NCBI GenBank assembly: GCA_003554345.1 | Contig: PWGE01000071.1 | Span: 1 to 7,058, forward strand | Reading direction: 5' to 3' | DNA length: 7,058 nt | Source: Candidatus Sumerlaeota bacterium | GTDB lineage: Bacteria > Sumerlaeota > T1SED10-198M | Shown here: positions 1 to 5,647 of the stretch, piece by piece | Position numbering within the stretch: position 1 is the first letter of the stretch | Layout of the letters: every line of letters begins with the position of its first letter | The notes under the pieces: generated by a model | Database searches by the model: none | The model's input: only the letters and a program-made list of their open reading frames with translations | Told to the model about the DNA's origin: nothing | Program-made: the position numbers and the translations under genes

Positions 1-86
1 GGCATCGGATAAATAAGTACGCACTGATCCCTCTGGTTATGAAAGGAAAAGTATTTGAGGATGGAGTATTAAAGGAGGCCGCTTAA
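1..86 (+). CDS. C-terminal end of an unidentified protein, cut by the window edge
   Basis: From base 3 one frame stays open for 28 codons and stops at TAA (84-86); the other two plus frames stop within the first 20 bases. The peptide reads as an ordinary protein tail, ending GKVFEDGVLKEAA, and its composition (V, K, G, E, hydrophobic runs) suits a soluble protein. It is too short to assign to a family and I do not recognise it. The final codons contain AAAGGAGG (71-78), which looks like a strong ribosome-binding site; this may be a coincidence of the Lys-Glu codons or may serve a small downstream frame. That the frame is coding is inferred from openness and composition only. Confidence 0.45.
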   Translation, partial: HRINKYALIPLVMKGKVFEDGVLKEAA

Positions 87-138
87 TTTTATGTCCCATA
101 CACAACATTTTGACATTTCCCAGCCAATGAGCGATTGC

Positions 139-168
139 ATGACATTTATTTTGAGAGCCTGCTATAAT
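139..168 (+). promoter_or_regulatory. Sigma-A-type promoter with extended -10 for the YprB-like gene
   Basis: ATGACA (139-144, five of six matches to TTGACA) is followed after 18 bases by a perfect TATAAT (163-168), preceded by TG one base upstream (160-161), which makes an extended -10. The expected start of transcription is near 175, giving a leader of about 40 bases before the ATG at 216. This supports transcription of that gene independently of the gene ending at 86. Confidence 0.65.
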
Positions 169-215
169 AGACAAATATCGCGAGGTCATAATCTGTCAGG
201 AAAGGGAAGTATTCT

Positions 216-1055
216 ATGTTAAAACATACCTTTATCCATATACCAGAGGTAGGGACTTACACAGAACGGGCTCTCTGGCGGAATGGTATAACCTCGATGG
301 AAAAGTTCCTGGACTCTCCTCCGGAATATTTTTCCCCTGCCAGGGTGAGCTATATGGTCCGGCACATACAGGTAGCACTGAAAAAAATAGTGACCCGGGA
401 TGCGCAGTATTTTTATAATGCCCTGCCGACCTGGGAACACTGGCGTATATTTAAGGAATTTAAAAATTCCACTGCCTATATTGATATTGAAACCACTGGA
501 TTGGACTCTCCTGGAAACATCATAACTACGATTGCCCTTTATGACGGCAAGCAAATCAGGTATTACGTCCAGGGTGAGAACCTTGATGATTTTGTTGAGG
601 ATATTATGCAATATGAGGTTATTGTAACCTATAATGGAAAATGCTTTGATGTGCCTTTTATTGAGCGGTATTTTGGCATAGAGATGCCTCATGTTCACCT
701 GGATCTTCGCTACATATTACGAAGTCTGGGATATCGAGGAGGCTTGAAGTCCTGTGAAAAGCAACTGGGGATAGGTCGGACAGGCAGCCTGCAGGAAATT
801 CATGGCTTTTTTGCCGTGCTGCTCTGGCAGGACTACGAAAGCCGCAAAGATATCAAATCTCTGGAAACACTGCTTTCTTATAATATTGAGGACGTATTGA
901 GCCTGGAACACCTTATGATCAAGGCATATAACCAGAAGATTGCCAGCATTCCTTTGCCTGTTGAGCCATTGCAAGATCCTTCTCCTCCATCAAACCCTTT
1001 TAAAATTGATGTAAACACGGTCATAAGATTAAAGAAAAAACATTTCTCCTGGTAG
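216..1055 (+). CDS. YprB-type ribonuclease H-like / DEDD 3'-5' exonuclease domain protein
   Basis: This 279-residue cytoplasmic protein is predicted to be a metal-dependent 3'-5' exonuclease of the DnaQ/RNase H fold (RNase_H_2, YprB type). Exo I is YIDIETTG (Asp90, Glu92), Exo II is YNGKCFDVPF (Asn140, Asp145), and Exo III is YNIED (Tyr222, Asp226), giving a complete DEDDy set. Between them lie HLDLR (161-165) and LKSCEKQLG (177-185), both typical of the YprB group. The N-terminus (FIHIPEVGTYTERALW, 6-21) resembles the short helix-hairpin-helix-like lead of this family, and the NPFKIDV ending (260-266) also looks familiar. B. subtilis YprB/MrfB works with helicase YprA/MrfA in mitomycin-damage repair; this copy is shorter, with no long C-terminal extension, and no helicase is nearby, so that role is only a possibility. 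ATG at 216 is preceded by GGAAAGGG (199-206), nine bases upstream. It has its own promoter. Confidence 0.87.
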   Translation: MLKHTFIHIPEVGTYTERALWRNGITSMEKFLDSPPEYFSPARVSYMVRHIQVALKKIVTRDAQYFYNALPTWEHWRIFKEFKNSTAYIDIETTGLDSPGNIITTIALYDGKQIRYYVQGENLDDFVEDIMQYEVIVTYNGKCFDVPFIERYFGIEMPHVHLDLRYILRSLGYRGGLKSCEKQLGIGRTGSLQEIHGFFAVLLWQDYESRKDIKSLETLLSYNIEDVLSLEHLMIKAYNQKIASIPLPVEPLQDPSPPSNPFKIDVNTVIRLKKKHFSW

Positions 1056-1274
1056 GGTCCGGAATTGCAGGTGGTTATGGAGCACTTTCATCAGCTAAAT
1101 GGAAAAAGAGCTTTGCTTGAGGATCTTTATGACAGCCCTTTACATATACATATCCTTTCAACAAAAGCATTTGATATTACAAAATCTTCCGGTTTACTCA
1201 AAACAGTAAAATTGACCATTATTCCCCAGTCTGATCATTTCTTTATCTGGAGTTCCAGCAATTAAATGGTAGGA

Positions 1275-1302
1275 TTAACGATAATCAATCAGTAAATATA
1301 AT
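1275..1302 (+). promoter_or_regulatory. Candidate promoter for the hexosaminidase gene
   Basis: A perfect TATAAT (1297-1302) lies 46 bases before the GH20 ATG. The best -35 is TTAACG (1275-1280), four of six matches with a 16-base spacer, so basal strength may be low. The -10 sits exactly between two copies of a 16-base repeat, which would suit control by a bound regulator. The assignment is by consensus only. Confidence 0.4.
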
Positions 1303-1326
1303 GACATTAAGATAATCAACCAGTAA
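1280..1326 (+). repeat. Pair of near-identical 16-mers flanking the candidate -10
   Basis: GATAATCAATCAGTAA (1280-1295) recurs as GATAATCAACCAGTAA (1311-1326), one mismatch, start-to-start distance 31 bases (about three helical turns). The similarity extends leftward as ATTAA before both copies, with one extra base in the first. One copy lies in the -35/-10 spacer and the other covers the expected transcription start. This geometry fits a repressor with two sites on one DNA face. The regulator is unknown and the operator role is inferred. Confidence 0.45.
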
Positions 1327-1347
1327 TCTTAAGTAGGGAGGAAAGAA

Positions 1348-3588
1348 ATGAGAAAAAATTATTTATGCTGGAATTTCCTTATTGTATTAATTTTGTTATA
1401 CTCGGGTCTTATGATTCATACATCAGAACACGGCAAGACCGCCTCTTCTCTGAATATCATTCCTGAGCCTGCCAGCACAGAAGTATTTGATGGCAGTTTT
1501 ACCCTTGCAGAAACCACACCTGTTTATGCTGATTGCGAGAAAAGCGAAGAAACAGCCCAATATTTTGCTGAAGAACTCAGCAAAAGAGCAGGATTAAATG
1601 TGGAGGTTGATACAACGGGTTCGGGGGATGATGAAGAAGGGGTTTATCTTGAGATTACCGACAATGTGGATTTGCCTCACGAAGAAGGATATCATCTGGA
1701 AATTGAGGAAAATCGGGTAAAGGTGCGGGCTTCGACCCAGCAGGGACTTTTTTATGGCATACAGTCTTTACTCCAGCTGATAGATCCTGTGGAAGAAATG
1801 GGTGAACCCCAGGCGCTTCCCAGCCTCAAAATCACAGATTATCCTGAATTTGACTGGCGCGGCATGCACCTGGATGTCTGCCGTCACTTCTTTTCAACTG
1901 ATTTCATCAAAGAAATGCTCGATTTGATGGCTATGCACAAAATGAACTCCTTTCACTGGCATTTAACGGAAGACCAGGGGTGGCGCATTGAAATTGAAGA
2001 GTATCCCAGGCTCACGGAAGTAGGTGCCTGGCGTGATTGCATCGGTTTTGAGCTTGATCCTGCCGATTCCACCCATTATAATGAAAAAGGTGAATATGGG
2101 GGATATTATAGCCGGGAAGAAATTAAAGAAATCATAGAATATGCTCAATCACTGCATATAAATATTGTACCGGAAATTGAGATGCCCGGTCATGCCATGG
2201 CGGCTTTAACCGCTTATCCGGAACTATCCTGTACCGGGGGACCATTTGAGATACCTTTACGGGGTGGTGTTTTTGATGATGTTTTTTGCGCGGGAAAAGA
2301 TGAAACTTTCGAGTTTCTCAAAAATGTCTTAAGTGAAGTTATCGATTTGTTCCCGGGCAAGTATGTGCATATCGGTGGCGATGAATGTCCCAAAACCAGG
2401 TGGGAAGAATGTGAAGATTGCCAGCAAAGAATAGAAGAGGAAGGGCTGGCGGATGAAGATGAATTGCAGAGCTACTTTATTCATCGTATCGAGGAATTTT
2501 TATCAGAAAAAGATAAACGACTCATCGGCTGGGATGAGATAAAAGAAGGGGGATTGGCTCCCGGTGCTACCGTTATGTCATGGCGGGGTAAAGACCCGGG
2601 CATTCAGGCTGCAAAAGACGGTCATGATGTGGTCATGTCGCCTACCTCTCACTGTTATTTTGATTTTTACCAGTGGGAAGCAGAAGAACCACGCGCTATC
2701 GGGGGGTTAATAAAATTGGAAGATGTGTACACCTTTCGTCCTGCACCCCCTGAAATCCCCGAGGATAAAAGACATCACATACTGGGGGGACAGGGTAATA
2801 TCTGGACGGAAGACCTGCCTAACAGGGATGCTGTCACCTATATGGCACTGCCTCGTATGAGCGCTCTTTCCGAAACTGTATGGTCTCCTGAAGATAAACG
2901 TGACTGGGAAGATTTTTCTCAAAGACTCCTTGTGCATCTGCAGAGACTGGAGGCAAGAGATGTGGATTATCGAGTCCCCGGTGGCATAACCATTGAAGAA
3001 AAGGAAAAAGGCAAAATAGAAATGACGCCTGAATTACCGGACTCCGAAATTTATTATACCGTTAACGGAACCGAACCCGGGCCACATTCTTCGATCTATG
3101 AAGAACCTCTGACTTTTGAGGAACCAACCCTGGTACGGGCTCGAGTGATTTTGCCTGATAAGAAAATGGGTCATGTCTTTGAGCATATCAGTAACCGTCC
3201 TTCTTATTCTGTGGATGCGAATATTCATTTCTTTGCCCAGGATGTGCCCGAAAATATATTTGACGGCTTTCATGAAACCTATTTTCAGTCCCGATGGGCT
3301 CCGAATGATAATGCATATCTCACTCTTACCTTCGATGAGCCCTATTCTGCAGAAAGACTGCTGGTTTTTTCCGGCGATGAAAGAAAAGATTGGCAAATCA
3401 AAGATGGCATAGTAGAGGTTTCAGAAGATGGTGAGACATTCGAAAAGTTATCTGAGTTCAATCACGGCATAGCTGTGGGAGATCTGAATTTTGATGTCAA
3501 AGCCCTGCGTGTTTCTATCACAAAAGATCATAGCGATAGAGTGATTATACGGGAATTGCAATTCGAAGAGCAGGTGAAGAGAAGATAG
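1348..3588 (+). CDS. Secreted beta-N-acetylhexosaminidase, glycoside hydrolase family 20
   Basis: A 746-residue exo-beta-N-acetylhexosaminidase that removes terminal GlcNAc/GalNAc from chitin-type, glycoprotein or peptidoglycan-derived glycans by substrate-assisted catalysis. Residues 1-25 form a signal peptide or membrane anchor (MRKN, then a long hydrophobic stretch; no lipobox). Residues about 36-160 are the GH20b alpha/beta domain. The TIM barrel runs from about 165 to 520: DWRGMHLDVCRHF with Arg171 and Asp176, HWHLTEDQGWR (203-213), EIEMPGH (276-282), catalytic HIGGDE with Asp345-Glu346, and substrate-site tryptophans in IGWDE (Trp395), MSWRG (Trp412) and GNIWTE (Trp486). Residues about 545-620 are a chitobiase C-terminal/Fn3-associated-like domain (IYYTVNGTEPG), and about 625-740 resemble an F5/8 type C (CBM32-like) module (ENIFDG, then SRWAP). 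All key residues are present, so it should be active. GGGAGG (1336-1341) lies six bases before ATG. It stands alone, with no sugar transporter or kinase adjoining. The chain is visibly rich in Glu/Asp, as in many extracellular enzymes. Confidence 0.96.
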   Translation: MRKNYLCWNFLIVLILLYSGLMIHTSEHGKTASSLNIIPEPASTEVFDGSFTLAETTPVYADCEKSEETAQYFAEELSKRAGLNVEVDTTGSGDDEEGVYLEITDNVDLPHEEGYHLEIEENRVKVRASTQQGLFYGIQSLLQLIDPVEEMGEPQALPSLKITDYPEFDWRGMHLDVCRHFFSTDFIKEMLDLMAMHKMNSFHWHLTEDQGWRIEIEEYPRLTEVGAWRDCIGFELDPADSTHYNEKGEYGGYYSREEIKEIIEYAQSLHINIVPEIEMPGHAMAALTAYPELSCTGGPFEIPLRGGVFDDVFCAGKDETFEFLKNVLSEVIDLFPGKYVHIGGDECPKTRWEECEDCQQRIEEEGLADEDELQSYFIHRIEEFLSEKDKRLIGWDEIKEGGLAPGATVMSWRGKDPGIQAAKDGHDVVMSPTSHCYFDFYQWEAEEPRAIGGLIKLEDVYTFRPAPPEIPEDKRHHILGGQGNIWTEDLPNRDAVTYMALPRMSALSETVWSPEDKRDWEDFSQRLLVHLQRLEARDVDYRVPGGITIEEKEKGKIEMTPELPDSEIYYTVNGTEPGPHSSIYEEPLTFEEPTLVRARVILPDKKMGHVFEHISNRPSYSVDANIHFFAQDVPENIFDGFHETYFQSRWAPNDNAYLTLTFDEPYSAERLLVFSGDERKDWQIKDGIVEVSEDGETFEKLSEFNHGIAVGDLNFDVKALRVSITKDHSDRVIIRELQFEEQVKRR

Positions 3589-3650
3589 AAGAGAAAAAGA
3601 TTGTCTCACGGAAAGTCAAACCAGGAAACAGGAGTTTGTTAGAGAAGAGG

Positions 3651-3677
3651 TAATAAGTGATAAGTAATAGTTAATAG
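3651..3677. repeat. Imperfect short tandem repeat, TAATAAG type
   Basis: TAATAAG, TGATAAG, TAATAG and TTAATAG follow each other directly, an approximate 7-base period over four copies. It lies in the gene-free region after the hexosaminidase gene. No function is apparent; it resembles low-complexity repeat debris. Confidence 0.5.
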
Positions 3678-3782
3678 AGATACAACTTCACGAGTAAGAA
3701 TGGGAGATTACAAAGAGAGAAGAGTTCAAGCCAGGAAACAAAGATAACAGAATCCAGAATAAGACTAAGATAAAGACTATAT

Positions 3783-3950
3783 CACGCTCGCGAAGACACA
3801 AAGCCATACTACGGAAAAAGAAATAGGGGAAAATAAATCACATAAAGCTGAGAAATATTTTTTGGAAAAGAGAATCAGATGAAGAGTCTTAATCCTCAGA
3901 AATAAGAATGTGTCACGCAAAGAAACTCGCCAGGTCAAGCTCACAAAGCA
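3783..3950. repeat. Scattered remnants of a CGCAAAG-type short-period repeat
   Basis: Fragments such as CACGCTCGCGAAGACACAAAG (3783-3803, less one base at either end) and TCACGCAAAGAAACTCGCC (3912-3930) followed by AGCTCACAAAG share a loose 9-10-base rhythm of (C)GC(A)AAG. I recall similar degenerate CGCAAAGACGCAAAG stretches from intergenic DNA of many unrelated bacteria, where they yield spurious frames reading like SRKDAKTQ. The open frame beginning at 3910 here (SRKETRQ) looks like that artefact. Recognition is from memory and the copies are degenerate. Confidence 0.4.
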
Positions 3951-4003
3951 ATACATAACGTACAAGAATCGACAGAAGGCAAAGAAACCAAAGATCGCAA
4001 ACG

Positions 4004-4140
4004 CGCCAGAGTCGGACTTTCAGAATAAGAATAAGATGCCGATTTGGAAATCGGCGCTCCCAGGAAGCCAGAAGTACACTCATGAAGTGCAAGTTTTTTT
4101 AGCGACGTGTACTATATTTTGTAGATTTCTATTTTCAGAG
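4004..4140 (-). repeat. Composite REP unit A (spacer, GGAG hairpin, tail, leader)
   Basis: The order is CGCCAGAG (4004-4011), an AATAAGAATAAGAT spacer, the GGAG-headed hairpin, a tail with a T run (4094-4100) and the TCTATTTTCAGAG leader of the next unit (4128-4140). The same order with many identical stretches recurs at 6898-7032, including 24 identical bases (4021-4044 against 6914-6937) and 18 identical bases (4050-4067 against 6943-6960). The two are thus copies of one element in the same orientation. Confidence 0.75.
4038..4062 (-). repeat. REP-like hairpin with GGAG head (copy 1)
   Basis: GCCGATTT GG AAATCGGC (4038-4055) is a perfect 8-bp inverted repeat with a two-base centre. Reading the minus strand, it is preceded by TGGGAGC, so the tetranucleotide GGAG (plus CTCC, 4057-4060) stands just 5' of the stem. 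A conserved head tetranucleotide beside a palindrome is the hallmark of REP sequences mobilised by REP-associated tyrosine transposases (established for E. coli GTAG-type REPs); membership of that class is inferred here. Confidence 0.7.
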
Positions 4141-4150
4141 GAGTTATTCA

Positions 4151-4175
4151 CGCTGATGCGGACATCAGCGCTACC
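4151..4175 (-). repeat. REP-like hairpin with GTAG head
   Basis: CGCTGATG CGGA CATCAGCG (4151-4170) is a perfect 8-bp stem with a four-base loop. On the minus strand it is preceded by TTGGTAG, so the head is GTAG (plus CTAC, 4171-4174), the same head as classical E. coli REPs. It follows the TCTATTTTCAGAGGAGTT leader (4128-4145). Confidence 0.72.
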
Positions 4176-4239
4176 AATCATGAAAATAGAGCTTTATTCC
4201 AATTTTAGCGGTGGATTGCTGAATAATAATTTCTCAAGG

Positions 4240-4388
4240 TATTTTTTCAGGGGAATCAGAGCCGATACCGCCAGAGGCGGACTGTAAGTCGGAGATCGGC
4301 GCTCCCAGGGAAGCAGCAAGCCAATAGTGAGGTTCAAGTTTTTTTATCAAAGTACTTTGTATTATTAAGAGTTTATTTTCAGAAGGGT
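4240..4388 (-). repeat. Composite REP unit B with variant GGAG hairpin
   Basis: A weak leader (TATTTTTTCAGGGG, 4240-4253) precedes the hairpin segment 4261-4306. GCCGAT (4261-4266) and ATCGGC (4295-4300) form the outer stem. Inside it are CCGCC AGA GGCGG (4268-4280) and ACT GTA AGT (4281-4289), so a branched fold is possible. The GGAG head (plus CTCC, 4302-4305) is intact. A tail like that of unit A follows, with a T run (4339-4345), then a TTATTTTCAGAAGGG leader (4373-4387). Compared with units A and E, the AATAAGAATAAGATGCCGAT segment is missing between the CGCCAGAG-type stretch and TCGGAGATCGGC. Confidence 0.6.
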
Positions 4389-4393
4389 ATTTA

Positions 4394-4411
4394 TGCCAGG
4401 ACGAGAGCTTG
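4394..4411 (-). repeat. Decayed REP hairpin
   Basis: TGCCAGGACGAGAGCTTG follows a TTATTTTCAGAAGGG leader and resembles the intact hairpin at 4494-4512 (TGCCAGC CGAGA GCTGGCA), but its right arm no longer pairs. It looks like a degraded copy. Confidence 0.4.
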
Positions 4412-4430
4412 TTTTTGCTGTTCTTTACCA

Positions 4431-4463
4431 TTTTGACTCCTGTCTCCTATATTCTGACTCCTG
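4431..4463. repeat. GACTCCTG short-period repeat
   Basis: TTTTGACTCCTG (4431-4442) and TTCTGACTCCTG (4452-4463) are near-identical 12-mers 21 bases apart, with TCTCCTAT between them. It is inserted within the REP block, between the decayed copy and unit C. No function is evident. Confidence 0.5.
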
Positions 4464-4471
4464 AGGATATT

Positions 4472-4568
4472 TCTATTTTCAGAAGGTTCCTTATGCCAGC
4501 CGAGAGCTGGCACCACCAATGATAAACCTGTCAGAGTGAACTTGCAGAATAAAAACAAGATGCCAATT
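4472..4568 (-). repeat. Composite REP unit C with GTGG-headed hairpin and lost GGAG hairpin
   Basis: The leader TCTATTTTCAGAAGGTTCC (4472-4490) is followed by TGCCAGC CGAGA GCTGGCA (4494-4512), a perfect 7-bp stem. On the minus strand the hairpin is preceded by TTGGTGG, so the head is GTGG (plus CCAC, 4513-4516). The spacer follows (CAGAGTGAACTTGCAGAATA, 4532-4551, identical over 20 bases to 6901-6920). Where units A and E have the GGAG hairpin, this unit has ATGCCAATTAAGC, which cannot form it. It has the same architecture as the right-hand unit E, with one hairpin eroded. Confidence 0.7.
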
Positions 4569-4653
4569 AAGCAAGAAATAATTCATGTGCAAGAACAGAG
4601 CTTTCAAGTTTTAAGAGGTGGTGGGGAATTCAATGGTAGATGCCGGGATGTAA

Positions 4654-5361
4654 TCAGTCCGGTAGCTTTTCGCCGGCAGGTGGGCTTTTTTTAATGTCCA
4701 TAATCTTTACTACCGTCAGAATGAACAGGACGGTCACGGCGATAAACAGTCCTTTATAACCCATAAGGCTGAGAACAGTGACAATAACGCCGGCAGTGCA
4801 TACCCCTATAAACATGCAGCCAATAGACTTCCAGAAGTCCAGTCCCAGCAGATAAGCGGCTAAAGAACCGGTCCATGCTCCTGTTACAGGCAGGGGTATA
4901 GAAACAAAAAGAATTAATCCCAGCTCTTCATATTTTTCAATGAGGCCGCTTCTTTTCCTCGTTCTGGCAAAAACCCAGTCAAGAAGGCGTTTTAATACAG
5001 GGACGTGCTGGGCAAATTTTGTGAACTGACCGAAAAATAGCAGGATGAAAAATGTGGGTATAATATTCCCGATGATGCTGAGAAAATAGACACCCAGAGG
5101 ATGTAAATTAAAACCAACTATACCGACGGGAATAGAGCCACGCAGTTCAAAAACAGGAAGCATGGAAATAAGGAAAACCGTTACTTCCCGGGGAACATGC
5201 TCTTCTATAGCCATGACTATTTGTTGCTTAATAGGGGAGTGAACCACCTCGTCGAGTTCTTCTTTGCTTTCAACAGGGGCTTCTGCCTGCAAAGGAAGAA
5301 AACTCCAGAAGATAATCGTACAGATCAGACAGACAACCAGAAAGTTCAAACTTTTTTGCAT
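4654..5361 (-). CDS. Small multidrug export-type membrane protein (COG2426, Sm_multidrug_ex)
   Basis: A 235-residue integral membrane protein of the COG2426/PF06695 family, named for small multidrug export, although its substrate is not established. Residues 1-28 form an apparent cleavable signal peptide (hydrophobic 5-24, then LQAEA), followed by an acidic stretch (30-40). The conserved core carries LPVFELRGSIPVG (68-80), GNIIPTFF (98-105) and EELGLILFVSIPLPVTGAWTG (145-165, key residues E-LG, PLP, TGAWTG), which mark the family. Hydrophobic segments lie at about 59-80, 85-112, 147-173, 178-200 and 203-220. Length is close to family size, with the N-terminal extension added. ATG is at 5361, with a modest GTGAGAG site (5375-5369) seven bases upstream. 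The upstream minus-strand gene is 286 bases away and a separate candidate promoter lies between, so the two may be transcribed independently. The drug-export function is a family label only. Confidence 0.92.
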   Translation of the reverse strand: MQKSLNFLVVCLICTIIFWSFLPLQAEAPVESKEELDEVVHSPIKQQIVMAIEEHVPREVTVFLISMLPVFELRGSIPVGIVGFNLHPLGVYFLSIIGNIIPTFFILLFFGQFTKFAQHVPVLKRLLDWVFARTRKRSGLIEKYEELGLILFVSIPLPVTGAWTGSLAAYLLGLDFWKSIGCMFIGVCTAGVIVTVLSLMGYKGLFIAVTVLFILTVVKIMDIKKSPPAGEKLPD

Positions 5362-5400
5362 TATTTTTCTCTCACTATGGGTTGGTAAAGGATTTTCGCA

Positions 5401-5428
5401 ATTATATCACTTCTCATTTAAGTTGCAG
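5401..5428 (-). promoter_or_regulatory. Extended -10 promoter for the membrane-protein gene
   Basis: On the minus strand TGATATAAT (5409-5401) is a perfect TATAAT with the TGn extension. The best -35 is CTGCAA (5428-5423) with a 16-base spacer, a poor match that an extended -10 could offset. Transcription would start near 5394, about 33 bases before the ATG at 5361. Confidence 0.5.
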
Positions 5429-5581
5429 ATAAAATCCACCATATAGTGACTCTTATCAGGTTCTATCAATCATGAGACTTCCCTCTTTTTCAGCTGTAAA
5501 AACTGGACAACCGAAAAAACATTCTCACCGAGTGGAAAAATAAGGCTGAAATAGGGCTATAAATATTCTAGACATGAAGAT

Positions 5582-5635
5582 CTAATATATTAGCATTCAT
5601 TATATATATTAGTATTAATGAGGTTGGCATTAATA
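5582..5635 (-). other. AT-rich palindromes just downstream of the PP-loop gene
   Basis: CTAATATATTAG (5582-5593) is a perfect 12-base palindrome. TATTAATG (5613-5620) and CATTAATA (5628-5635) form a perfect 8-bp stem with a seven-base loop, starting 13 bases past the PP-loop stop codon. Neither is followed by a clear U run on the minus strand, so they are not typical intrinsic terminators, but the hairpin could protect or end the transcript. Confidence 0.35.
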
Positions 5636-5647
5636 TCTGGAAAGACT

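Larger units (their letters stand above)
3589..4653. other. Gene-free region of degenerate repeats between convergent genes
   Basis: This stretch separates the 3' ends of the plus-strand hexosaminidase gene and the minus-strand membrane-protein gene. I find no credible gene in it; the longest open frames run through repeats. The left part (3589 to about 4000) is purine-rich on the plus strand and holds degenerate short-period motifs. The right part (about 4004-4615) carries composite hairpin repeats, listed separately. No hairpin followed by a T run suitable as an intrinsic terminator is evident just after 3588 or just before 4654. Confidence 0.75.

Noticed and set aside
219-974. Minus-strand frames opposite the exonuclease gene, and other frames inside the four main genes
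   Set aside because: They are antisense or out-of-frame shadows of genes whose own motifs are clear; none shows a family signature or ribosome-binding site.
1065-1265. 66-codon plus-strand frame after the exonuclease gene (TTG start, or ATG at 1077)
   Set aside because: It has a rare start codon with only a short AGGG upstream, or an ATG whose AGGTGG is just two bases away. The peptide is unrecognised and the length is within chance. It may be a gene remnant but cannot be supported as a gene.
4063-4100. Intrinsic terminator formed by CACTCATGAAGTG and the following T run in unit A
   Set aside because: The stem is only four base pairs and is not kept in units B and E, although the T run is. 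The T run therefore belongs to the repeat tail.
3910-4287. 125-codon plus-strand frame with GTG start
   Set aside because: It runs through CGCAAAG-type debris, the GGAG hairpin, the GTAG hairpin and part of the unit B hairpin, lacks a ribosome-binding site, and reads like the spurious SRKDAKTQ-type peptides produced by such repeats.
4234-4431. 65-codon minus-strand frame
   Set aside because: It lies wholly in REP unit B and its tail; its sequence is explained by the repeats.
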